The notes beneath the pieces are model-generated. The model worked only from the letters and a program-made list of their open reading frames with translations. It ran no database searches and was not told where the DNA came from. From contig OX419343.1 of assembly GCA_948470475.1 (NCBI GenBank), positions 6,871,741 to 6,935,740 on the forward strand: DNA of 64,000 nucleotides. Direction: 5' to 3'. The DNA comes from Galaxea fascicularis (taxonomy: Eukaryota > Cnidaria > Anthozoa > Scleractinia > Euphylliidae). This document shows positions 1 through 9,408 of the stretch, one piece after another. A program made the position numbers and the translations under genes. Positions within the stretch are counted from its first letter, which is position 1, and each line of letters opens with the position of its first letter.

Positions 1-308
1 TGTTTGTTGCTTTTTTTATCTTAAAATTCTGAACTTAAGTAAGTTGTATTGATAACCTTCAGATAACATCATTGCAACTTTATTACTGTACTTAATAATC
101 ATGTTTAATAATGTTTCACATTTAAAGTCCCTAATGTCTGTGGTTTGAATTTGTTCAAGTTATGGGGACACCTGTGCGAGTACATTGCACATAATGCCGA
201 CCTGCATTACCAGTCTGACAGTGGTCCCCGCACAGTGTTTTAAAGTGCATTTAATTATATTCATATAAAAAGTGCGCTATATATATTTATGACAATTAAC
301 AATTAAAC

Positions 309-340
<32 letters not shown>
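1..340. other. AT-rich non-coding flank
   Basis: I see no gene, RNA gene or clear mobile element here. The stretch is AT-rich, with an ATATATAT run near 280-290, and no reading frame longer than about 60 codons. It leads into the inverted-repeat element at 341. Confidence 0.5.
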
Positions 341-342
<2 letters not shown>

Positions 343-491
343 TAGTATCACCCAACTAGTCTGACAGAAAAGGCAATAATAAAGTTAGCAAATGCAAGTT
401 GAAGAAATGTTTATTTGGGAATGTATAAACCGAAAGAAAGCGTCACGCTTGATTGCTACTCGAGGACTATTACTAATAGTCCTCTAGTAGC

Positions 492-529
<38 letters not shown>

Positions 530-545
530 GTTGGGTGATACTAAA
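341..545. mobile_element. 205-bp inverted-repeat (foldback) element
   Basis: Perfect 20-bp inverted termini bound the element: TTTAGTATCACCCAACTAGT at 341-360 and its reverse complement at 526-545. A second hairpin lies inside: about 17 bp around CTACTCGAGGACTATTA (near 457-473) pairs with the opposite strand of the sequence near 475-491 with one mismatch. There is no reading frame of note. The size and nested dyads fit a MITE or foldback element. A clean target-site duplication is not visible, so the superfamily is open. Confidence 0.55.
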
Positions 546-1423
546 CACTGTTATTAGCTTACTCTGGATAAACTTTCCGTAACCTCCATACTTCATAATA
601 CAGGCAGTAGCTGTAGTGTTTGAGATAATACTGATGTGTAGCATTCAGTTTTATGTTTTTGTCAAACAAAACAATAGCGCTGTATTGAATGCTTATGCTG
701 AAGTATATCGTTTTAGGGAAATGATAACTTTGTCTGTACATCTCTGTACGTGGGTAGCCCAGACATGTACCCAAAAAAAGTACCTATTTTTTCAAAATCT
801 CCTATAATGCTAACTGGACACAAGTAAGTCACTTTAGCACGTCCTGGCGATGCCTTTTGAAATTAAATTTTGTAATTGTTTGTTCAGGGTGAGAAATGGT
901 AAGTGTTTTAAGTGTTCAGTTCTATTTGGTCGTACGAATGATTGACAAACATCATTCCGTAATAAATTTTGGTGGGCAAACTACAAGTCTGCAACACTCT
1001 CCAACTTTTCACTCGAGCAGCTTCTTTACAGGTTGTTTCTGAGATGGCTTCTTATTTAATAACGTCAGTTTGAAGAAGAAAGAGCTTTGCGAGGAAACAA
1101 TTTCTCAAATTTTGTCTTACAACCACATAAACCTAGTCAAATGAACTGACTTGTCAAGGAAAGTTAACACAAACACGTTTTCCGATATGTAGTTTTATCA
1201 GGGGAATATACGAGGCATCAATGATATGAATTAATTTACGTAACGCCAAAACTGACGTAAAATTGTTACTCCCTATCGCAACATGTACAGTCACTTTTAT
1301 GTTCCCTCGTATCCCTATATCTAGATATATTAACGCGGTATGTCTCTGACTATTAATTAATGGCATACCAGCCTCGTAATTGACTTGACTCCATGGTTAC
1401 ATTAAGGCTTCGTAACACAGTTA
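546..1423. other. Non-coding interval, nothing recognised
   Basis: The interval is AT-rich. Short open frames (for example 616-807 on the plus strand and 1154-1366 on the minus strand) have no recognisable motif and look like chance. I see no tRNA-like fold, satellite or splice-flanked open segment that I would defend. Confidence 0.45.
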
Positions 1424-1548
1424 GGCCCGGTTCAAACGTCGAACTTCACATGTACCGAATCTAATGCAAATAAGGGAAAACCTAATAGATTTTCCTCATT
1501 TGTATTAGATTTGGCACATGTGAAGTTCCATGTTTGAAACGGGCCTTA
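1421..1548. mobile_element. PIF/Harbinger-like (Tourist-type) MITE with TTA target duplication
   Basis: The 122-bp element (1424-1545) folds back along almost its whole length. The left arm begins GGCCCGGTTCAAAC and the right arm ends with the complement of GGCCCGTTTCAAAC. The arms continue through an ACTTCACATGT block and an AATCTAAT block with scattered mismatches. It is flanked by TTA on both sides (1421-1423 and 1546-1548). Known for the family: PIF/Harbinger elements use 3-bp TWA targets and often have GC-rich termini starting GGCC or GGGCC. It has no coding capacity, so it would be a non-autonomous copy moved by a transposase elsewhere. The superfamily call is an inference from termini and target duplication. 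Confidence 0.7.
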
Positions 1549-4500
1549 TGGACCGATTGTAAATTAAAACTGCAGTCGTTTCATTACTACGAAAAAGGAA
1601 GACTTTAATATCAAACGAGAAAAAAGGGGAAAGAAGCCTTCAGTTTTAGAGTAACATCTGCCAAATCAGTTATTGTATGAGTTTTGTTGTATTCTCTAGT
1701 CCTCTGTTTTCATTTTCGACGCAACTCCTCAAGTATTGGGTGTTTCTTTCTTAAGTTGTTACCGAAGAATGATCCACAAAGTTGAAGGAATACCAAATCA
1801 AACAAGAAAAACTGTTCGCTCCTCCGTTACCTAATAGTTAATTCAAGTGTCCAAAGCTTGAACAGAAACAGTCAAATAAAATGTACAGAAATTATGGCAG
1901 TTAGACCGTGTCGAAGTAACTGTGGAGATTGCTGGAAGAGCGCATTTTTTGCTCCCCTGACAAATTATACTGAATGGTAGCAGCTATAAATGATGTAAAA
2001 TTCACAATGTTCTCGAGGTCAAACAATGAATACTTCATGTAAGGACATTTTATGACAAATATAGCATACCTTTAGCAATGAGACTCGATAAAGAAGAGAA
2101 CAAAAACAGGTTAAGTTTGAAGTCCCTTCGAAGGCGATCTTCCGTCATGTTTAGTGCGTGACTTCTACAAGCGGCCGAATGTTTCGTAATCCTGTCAACC
2201 TCCTCGAAAAGTTCAATACTAGTTTCATGTATATTTTATTATTTATTCGCCCACGCCAAGAACAGGATCATTATGAAATAACTTTATAATATCTGCTCTA
2301 TACGGAATTATGGTGTATAGAAATCAGATGACGAATACTTATATAACCGATGCTCAGGGACTTATTGATGACAAAAGCGAGAATTACAGCTTTTATCCTA
2401 ATGCAGATGAACACTCTTCAAGCCACCTGGGGTTATCAATTTATACTATTTGTTAATGATACCGATTCCCCCATTTATCCTACCTGTCAGAAAGCAAATT
2501 ATATCAACTGAAGGTGTTTTTTATGACAAATCGACTTGTTATCATGATAATTTGGACTGAAAAGTAGCTTAAATTGATCTCTAAACGACGTTCAGAAGAA
2601 TCGTTATCATCGGGGCACTTTCAATTTGTGGTAAATGATTCTTGCTTTGAAACGTGCATAGAGCGAGTGACGGTTGAATGTGTTAACTCCTGGCTCCGGA
2701 GGCGTTTGGCGGCCTCACTGAAACGCGCGGTTCGACTTAATAAAAGACTCTTCATAGGGGCTAGCTAATTCATTAACAACTAAAATTGTACCGAAAATTA
2801 TTCTCTGTAACTACGGACGTTTGCATCAGTTTCCTTTGATTCGGCTGACGTTTTTAGCTAAAATTGCTGTTTTCCTCGATGTAAAAAAATATATCTTAAA
2901 AATTCTGTAAGGTGTTTCAATCAATCAACTCTTGCAGTATCGTTTAGTTTCATCCCAAGGGCATGAGTCTGGACCACACGTCTCCCTGAGTCTTCCTGTT
3001 ATGAGTGATTCTTACCGAGTAAGCTATCAATACTGAAACAGCGTCGACTGGATTATATTTTTCAACGATTTTCGATATATAGTTTCCAGACGTTGAACAA
3101 CAGCTGGACACGACCAATTAATTTTACTCACGTCAGCGCCACATCCTTCTCCCACCGTTTTTGATTGTTTGGTCAAATTTAAAAAGTAAAAAGTGTTTTG
3201 TGGTTAGTTCTATTTGGCCGCACAAATGATTGCTCTCCAACGCACACTTTTGTTTAAAAAACAGGTTCGCCGAACAGGTTTGCCAAAAAGGTTCTTCTCT
3301 AGCCTGACAAGGCTCTTTGTATAATAAGTAGTTCTTCAGTTCTTTTAAAGACGAGAGGTTTGTAAGAATACAATTTGTCATACGAAGAGACAAATTTGAC
3401 GAGGCTTAACAAGGCCGAAACGGCTGTGCATGGCTGCTAATACTTGGGCTCAAACTATATTTGGTAGATTTTTAGGGTAATGCCCGCTGCCACATAGCCA
3501 TAGTGCCCAGTGAGTGGCTTTGTATTCTTAGCTTGCCTCCCTAAGCTACATCGCAAAGCTTCACATTTTCGTTGCTTGTCAAACGACTTGTTTTCCAATG
3601 TGCGGTTTCTCTTGACATGTTTATTTTAACAGCAAAGTTTTAGCAGCTTTTTATCCAAACGATGAATTGTCAAGGAAAACCTTAAGCCATAATTTCACAT
3701 CTAAAAAATTAACATGTTGAGAGAGAGCCTTGCCTCTGATACTGCAATCTTTCAATTTTTTTCATTGTTTGACAGTGTATCAAGAAAGTACGGTTGATGT
3801 AACCCTTGTGAGAGAATACAAAACGCAAGAGAAAATGCAGGAAGGAAAGAGCAGTTGTAGTTGATTTCTTTCTATGATTCCTCGTGACACTGTTTATTAC
3901 GTTGTCTCGGTGGTTTTAACCTTGTCAAAATGTCCACAAACTATACAAGCTGTCACAGCTGTACTTAGTTGTTCCTGTGGTAGTTTCGCCGGAAAACTTT
4001 TACTGTAAATGTTGTCAATAGTGCTAACGTATTTGGTTGAACTGGCCGCAAATTGGCTTCTTGTGTAACACATATTGAATTTGTTCCTGAATACACTTTT
4101 GATAAAGCCCACAACATTTTTACTTCAGTCTGCTTGACGCATGGGCAGTTAGTTAATCTCCGCCAGATGCGCGTCGCCGCTATAAATGCAGGAAACAATC
4201 AAATTTTCTGCGCTTGTCTCTGATAATCACCTGAGTAAATATACTAAATATACTCTCAGCAAATATTTCACTTCACTGTTGAAGCCGTTTTTCAAGAGGA
4301 AGGAGCTGATTAAGTCAATAAAGAGACCAGTCAGCACGTATGGAAACTTATTTAAAATGCTGGCTTCTCAGGGAACAAATATTTTAAGATGAAAAAACCC
4401 TAATTTAGTATTCAAGTCACGAAATAAGTAGCTTTTCCTACCACAAGCGCTGTAAATACTGCTTTCAAATAAGATTACGTCTTTCTGGTGTTAACAAAAC

Positions 4501-4603
4501 TGCTCATGATCTTGTGGAAGTTGGATAACCAAACGCCAACCGGCTTCGAGACTGCAGAAAAGCAAAACTGATAATATTTGTATGTCTGAATTTTTCTTTT
4601 CAG
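1549..4603. other. Non-coding interval, nothing recognised
   Basis: About 3 kb without a supportable gene. Short frames at 2574-2768 (plus), 3133-3393 (minus) and 3897-4198 (minus, two overlapping frames) lack family motifs, have mixed composition and do not chain through splice sites that I can find. I see no tandem repeat or clear inverted element. It could be intronic or intergenic DNA. Confidence 0.4.
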
Positions 4604-4663
4604 AGAAATATGATTACTATGGGATGGGCCATTCCCGGAGCTATATACATGGCAACATTTAAG
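4604..4663 (+). other. Candidate 60-nt internal exon
   Basis: The segment is preceded by a strong acceptor-like tract (TTTTTCTTTTCAG, ending at 4603) and followed by a plausible donor (AAG then GTATAC at 4664). It is exactly 20 codons and open in frame 1, reading RNMITMGWAIPGAIYMATFK. A second frame reads on to a TAA near the end. I recognise no protein family, and no neighbouring exon was found. Chance occurrence of such a segment in 8 kb is quite possible, so this is only a candidate. Confidence 0.2.
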
Positions 4664-5026
4664 GTATACCTAGTCCAAGAATGCATTGGTAGATAGCACT
4701 CTCGCTAACTCGCACACCGGAGCCCAGTGACGATAATTAGATGTTTATTTGCATTCTCTCGTGGGCACTGTAGATGGTTGGAGGTAGCTAGGTTGTCATT
4801 ATACAGAATACTAGTGGTTGCCATTATCTAGTGCTGCACGATATGCCTCAACAATTAGCTTTACGGCATTACCTATCACCTTGTAAGGTGCGGATTAGAT
4901 AATGCGCCACAGGAAAGGACTGCTCGGTAGCTTTCATTTGAATTGTGAAAATTGAGGATTTCACCGAGACACTTGAAGCTTATTTGGATGGCTACATATC
5001 ACTGAGGATTTTGTAGGAAAATTTAC
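4664..5026. other. Non-coding interval, nothing recognised
   Basis: No open frame of useful length and no repeat seen. If the segment at 4604-4663 is an exon, this would be intron sequence. Confidence 0.4.
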
Positions 5027-5111
5027 CACCTGACGAGGGAATCCCACTTTAAATATCACGCGAAAAACGGTTTTTCGAGTGAAATTTAAAGTGGAATTCC
5101 CTCGTCAGGTG
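5027..5111. repeat. 85-bp near-perfect hairpin (foldback), followed by poly-T
   Basis: The left arm starts at 5027 with CACCTGACGAGGGAAT and the right arm ends at 5111 with its complement. The outer 28-bp arms (5027-5054 and 5084-5111) differ at one base. The dyad continues inwards through TCACGCGAAAAAC against GTTTTTCGAGTGA with one more mismatch, leaving almost no loop. A run of about a dozen T residues follows from roughly 5119. It could be a very short MITE, the trace of a template-switching event, or a transcribed hairpin. The sequence does not decide between these. Confidence 0.65.
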
Positions 5112-6989
5112 CGATTTCCTTTTTTTTTTTTACTTGTGACTAATAGTCGTTTCAAGTTATGGCAATAAAGCTTATTTAAACCTTAGACAAAAATATTTTG
5201 TTTCCATAATCTGCTTCTATCGAATAGTTAGACCAGAGAAGGGTTTTCAAGACTACTTTCACTAAAAACTCCGCCGGAATCAAAGGCTTTCTTTTCCGTT
5301 ATGGCTATGGTTTTCTTCTCGTGTCATACCAACATGTGACTGTGCCTTAACATTTTTGCGTGCTCCTGGGCAAACCTGACGGGCTGCAGATGTTGCCAGA
5401 GAAAAGCTTTTCTTAATGTGGGTTGAGTGTGTCAGAAACGAGTAAGGACATAATTGCTTTTCTGGTTTTAAGGGTGAGACTTCACGGGGACGATATGATA
5501 AGTACTTAAAAAAAAAGAAGAAACTAAGGACGTGACTGTTCTAACGAGCACAATGGATGAATGGTGAAATTTATTCGCCCGCCTCTTTCTGAAGTCAAAT
5601 TCTCGTTTATCTTCATTTTTAAGGGGCACTTTTCACTGAAATGCGGGGGATAAGAAGAAGAGGAAAACATAATAGTGATTATAATACACCCGTCTACTCT
5701 TTAATAAGAGTCCTTTGGAGGCGGGATATAAAAAAGAATGGGGAACTTTTAACCATTTGCGTGTGCGAAGAATTGAAAGCGCGACTGGACCTGAGTGCCT
5801 AAGGAAATGGGTCCGGAATATTGTATGTCATGCACACACGCAAAAATGTCGGTCTCGTCTTGATATTCATCAAGTCGTATGGAGTGCAAAATTTTATTGT
5901 TATTGCTGACTTGGAATTGAAGACATAATCTTTTAAAAAAAAAATTAGCATATTAAATACAGAACTGAAATGAATTTCAATTTCTTGCTTCCAAACCAGC
6001 AATCAGAGAACTGCAGGTGGCAAACTCCAGATGGCGTTCTCTGTTTTTCGCTCGTTATAAAAAGACATGGAAGCAAGTAAGGTTGTAAAAACTAATAAGT
6101 GAATAGATGAAATTTGAAGAAAAAAATAAGCGTTGGGCGGCTTGAGTTGCAAGCGTTCGTGTGACCTCAGAAATTCTGTTTTAACTGATATTTTGCGGTT
6201 TCACCCCGAAAATTAGTTTGAATATTCTTTTGCATTTATTATTGCCTTAGTCGTAAACAAAAATTAGAGTGAGTAATATACTTTATTAACTTTCGAAAAC
6301 TGAATCAATTAAAGTTACTTTACTTGAATTTTTTAACTGGTAGTTTTCTTTTTGAGCGAGTGTTCTTAAGACTATGAAACTTATTGCTTATCTTCAGAGA
6401 CTAATTGGCATGTTCTGGACTTTTGCAGAAGGTTCTGTGACGTAGATAGTTTTGTGAGAGTGCGCAGTCAGCTTCTCCTCGATCCAACTTCATCCGTCAC
6501 GGGAATTCACTTACCCAGGCAATTCTTAATTCTTACTGTGTTTCTTAACTCAGTACTTTCGCGACTCATGAACCCGTGCTCCAAATAAGGAGACTAGTAA
6601 GGGTCTTGTCAGAAATGAGCTGCGCCGGGAAGGGGGTGGTGGACTTTAAATTGGACAACGAAAATGATGTGACCCTCCCTCCCCTTGAGCTTGGCCTAAT
6701 GTGCTTCAAACCACCGGCTCCCAAGCCCTGCCTCCCGCATATAATACCTCCAATACTGTTTCTACACCAATGTGAACCTCCCTCATTCGATCTACTGACT
6801 ATTTTTTCTTGAGCCTCTGCTTTAAGAGGTTCACAAAGTTACGACCTTCCCTTCTCTCCCACGTAAGTGCCATACTATGTTAAAAGATAAGTCCCATTTT
6901 GGACTTCCCTTGACTTCCCTTAACTTCTTCCATACTAATTTTTGGCTCCTGCATACTAAGTTGGATTTCACTCTAACAATTTGGATTTC
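5112..6989. other. Non-coding interval, nothing recognised
   Basis: Short frames at 5715-5909 (plus), 5799-6002 (minus) and 6576-6812 (plus) show no motifs. An open segment at about 6430-6590 follows an acceptor-like TTTTGCAG, but it matches no family I know. A CT-rich patch with the word CTTCCCTT lies near 6905-6925. Confidence 0.4.
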
Positions 6990-7240
6990 CTGCATACCAA
7001 TAAGTGGACTGAGACTTACTAATGAGCTTCTCTCTTCTGCAAACATAAACAATAAACTTACCAAATCGAGGTGATGCCTAGGTGTCTAGGTAAACTGTCT
7101 AGCATAGGTACCTAGGTAAATCATTAACATTCAGTATACCATTTAGTATGTCTCCCTGCATACTAATAAATGGACAGGTTTACTATTGAGCGTCACTCTT
7201 CTACATAAAACCCTTTTGTTTAATAATCAAATTACCGAAT
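6990..7240 (+). repeat. Degenerate direct duplication, unit about 167 bp
   Basis: Two diverged copies are visible. The first starts at about 6991 (TGCATACCAATAAGTGGAC, then a TACTAATGAGC block, a CTCTTCTGCA block and an ACCAAAT block). The second starts at about 7158 (TGCATACTAATAAATGGAC, then TACTATTGAGC, CTCTTCTACA and ACCGAAT blocks). The shared order and spacing indicate an old tandem duplication. Between them, several CTAGGT words cluster at 7078-7118. Confidence 0.45.
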
Positions 7241-7256
7241 TTTTCAATTAACGCCC

Positions 7257-7635
7257 CCGGCGTTTACTTCAAACTTGGCCTGATGGACCCGGCGTTTGTT
7301 TTAAGCCGGCGTTTAATCGGGGTACGAGGCCCGGAGGCAGTTTCTTAGGGCGGAACGATTATTGCGTTCGTAATCGAAAATGATTATTACCAAAGCAAAC
7401 AGAACATATTAAGTAAAGCATGAACAAGCAAGTACATAGGAAGTAGATGGGTACAACTAAAAATGTTTTGTGTTCATAAAGCAACTTCGCCAACGTCCTT
7501 CGACTGCAGGCATAGCGCCTTTTCTGAATCAAACACCGGCCTCGATCAAACACCCCCGGCGTTTATATTAATATTACTAGTTTTCACCCGGAATTTATAC
7601 GAGGCCGCCGGCGTTTAATCCGGGTCCGGCGTTAA
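7257..7635. repeat. Cluster of CCGGCGTTTA motifs
   Basis: The word CCGGCGTTTA or a one-base variant occurs at 7257, 7289, 7306, 7556, 7608 and 7626, often followed by AATCGG or AATCCGGG. This is a GC-rich, CpG-containing motif in otherwise AT-rich DNA. It is interrupted by an unrelated AT-rich segment at about 7340-7530. It may be the degenerate remains of one interspersed repeat family. No coding frame is implied. Confidence 0.45.
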
Positions 7636-7698
7636 ATCGAAACTGCGTGGCTGCAATTTGCGCCCGAAAAAGCAGTCTGGCAAAGTCCCCCAAAAAGT

Positions 7699-7776
7699 GT
7701 TGTAAAGCGCTTTGAGCCCTTTGGATAAAAGCGCTATATAAATCCTCATCATTATCATTATCATTATCATCATTAT
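7699..7776 (+). mobile_element. L2-like LINE 3' tail with ATC/ATT microsatellite
   Basis: The segment TGTAAAGCGCTTTGAG, followed by AAAAGCGCTATATAAATCC and then a run of CATTAT/ATCATT units (7747-7776), is the arrangement I know from 3' ends of L2/CR1-type non-LTR retrotransposons in many animals: a conserved 3' hairpin word followed by short microsatellite repeats. Only the 3' tail is present, with no reverse transcriptase frame upstream. That fits the usual 5' truncation of LINE copies or a SINE that shares the tail. Confidence 0.55.
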
Positions 7777-8290
7777 AGTCTCTCTTAACCTTGATTAGCT
7801 CATGTAGAATCTATTATGTCTTTATCTGACCTCTCAGCTTTGCTGGCGAGAGATAATAAAAGTCCTAGCTAACTGGTCGAGTTTCCGCTCCGTTAATTAC
7901 GCACGCTTTATGCAAAACGGATCTCAACTTAACCCTCAACACTACATGTGCATACCAACTCTAGGGCTAGAAGCCAATGGGACAGCTCTACCATTGAAAT
8001 AACAACAAAAGAAGTTCGCAGCGCTTAATTTAAACACGCGACCAATGAATGTTTTCGAACGACACGATTGCCCTTTACTGACAAATACAAAAATGATTCA
8101 AATCAGTGGGGAGGGAGGGGGACAACTTCCCATAAATTCTCTTAAATGAAATAAATGAAATGCAAACGATGTTCTCACAACTCGCAAAGCATTCATGGAG
8201 GCATCAGTCAGCGGACTCGTGTACTACGCACGAGCAGAGTTTGTCATCCCGAAGTGTAAATAAAACATGCAAAAAATATGGCGCGCGATG
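7777..8290. other. Non-coding flank of the retrotransposon insertion
   Basis: No gene is recognised. A 22-codon open frame runs from an ATG at 8195 to a TAA at 8261-8263, too short to call. A G-rich GGGGAGGGAGGGGG run sits near 8107-8120. The stretch ends at the CTAG target duplicated by the retrotransposon. Confidence 0.4.
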
Positions 8291-8294
8291 CTAG

Positions 8295-8440
8295 TGTAGC
8301 GTGGGGCCTGAGCCCAAGTTAGGTCGGACATGCGCAGTTAGGGGTCTCGGGAACGTGTGTTTGTAGACGTGCTTGTAAGTCGTGTTCATGAAGAATTATA
8401 GTCCGTTTTGGAGTCTAGTTGTGTCGTTAGTAGTGTTACA
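8295..8440 (+). repeat. 5' LTR (146 bp)
   Basis: It begins TGTAGCGTGGGG and ends GTGTTACA (TG...CA ends), immediately followed by the primer binding site. Compared with the 3' copy it has C instead of G in the GTTAGGT-GGACATG context and T instead of C in GGGAACG-GTG. No convincing TATA box is visible in this short LTR. Confidence 0.93.
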
Positions 8441-8442
8441 TT

Positions 8443-8459
8443 TGGTGGCAGCGGTGGGA
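8443..8459 (+). other. Primer binding site, tRNA-Leu type
   Basis: TGGTGGCAGCGGTGGGA starts two bases after the 5' LTR. Its complement, TCCCACCGCTGCCACCA, matches the 3' end (including CCA) that I know for animal tRNA-Leu with AAG or TAG anticodon. That tRNA would prime minus-strand DNA synthesis. Confidence 0.85.
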
Positions 8460-8468
8460 TTTTTAATC

Positions 8469-9408
8469 ATGGAAGAAACTGTGAAAGCTTTGGAAACGAA
8501 AGTGGCCCAGTTGGAAGCCAGTCTTGCGAAGAAAGGTGAAACAGCGCCTGGATCCAGTTCGCACAGCCCCGCGAGTTCATCGAGTGCTTTGGCGCCAGAT
8601 CATCCTCTTCGCATTAAACCAGAAACTTTCTCGGCTGCTTCGGGAGAAAACTGGCTGGTGTGGTTACGGAAATTTAAAAACATCGCTTCGCTGAATAAGT
8701 GGAATGCCGAGCTTCAAAATCAAATATTGCCAGCGTACCTGAAAGGCCTCGCCGAGCAAACATACTACAGCCTCACTACCGAGCAAACATCCACATGGGA
8801 AGTTCTAGAACGCGCTCTGACAGATCGTTTTCATCCCAAAGAATCCCGGCAAGTGCACATTTCTACGCTTCGAGCGACCCGACGAGGATTTACATCAACT
8901 GAGATGCGAAATATCTCGCCTTGTCGAGCTGGCCTATCCTGACGACCCGCCCGTTATACTTGATCGTCCTTCGCGCGATTTCTTCATTGGCTCTTTAACT
9001 CCCCTTACGTTACGAGAGAAGGTGTTGGATTTGGGCCCGAATACCTTGGATGAAGCACTTGCAGCTGCCCAGCGATACGAATCAAATCAAAAAGTGTTAA
9101 ACAAAGGGAGTACTCACGTCCTTACTTCAACGGCCGAAGAGAAGGATAGCGGGAATGCTACTTCACATCGGGGGACCCCAGAACCCCCCGTATGGGCTCA
9201 GCAGCTCTTTCAACAACAAGCAGAAATTTTAGAGAAGCTGAAGGGCATTCCTCAAGGAAGGCCAGGTAGGAATGAAAGTGTTGAGTCTCCTCAGGGCCCC
9301 AGAGCTTGCTTTAAGTGTGGAAGCCTGAACCATTTCATTCGGAATTGTCCCCATCAAGTTCGTATCGACCAGGGAAACTGGAGACGGGCGGGGCGCAGCC
9401 AGAAGTGA
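8469..9408 (+). pseudogene. gag: Retrotransposon gag (nucleocapsid-type), frame-shifted
   Basis: Gag forms the particle and packages element RNA. I chose the ATG at 8469, 9 bases after the primer site, because the protein then starts with a heptad-like coiled coil (MEETVKALETKVAQLEASL). An upstream in-frame ATG at 8382 lies inside the LTR and reads through the primer site, so it is unlikely. The core around ENWLVWLRKFKNIASL and ALTDRFHPKES resembles the retrotransposon gag domain. The first frame runs to a stop at 8942, but gag-like sequence changes to the next frame at about 8862-8885 and then continues to the stop at 9406-9408. So one small indel breaks the gene. The second part ends with a CCHC zinc knuckle (CFKCGSLNHFIRNC) about 30 residues before the stop. 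Confidence 0.85.

Noticed and set aside
5755..5846. Inverted TTTGCGTGTGC / GCACACACGCAAA words
   Set aside because: The arms are short and imperfect and about 75 bases apart. Not distinguishable from chance CA/TG-rich sequence.
6430..6590. Possible terminal exon after TTTTGCAG, about 52 open codons
   Set aside because: No family resemblance, no partner exon found, and open stretches of this length are expected by chance in six frames over 8 kb.
8195..8263. 22-codon open frame just before the retrotransposon
   Set aside because: Too short, with no initiation or conservation evidence available.
8382..8468. Upstream gag start inside the 5' LTR
   Set aside because: The frame would translate LTR and primer-site sequence into a hydrophobic leader. 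The ATG at 8469 gives a normal gag N-terminus.
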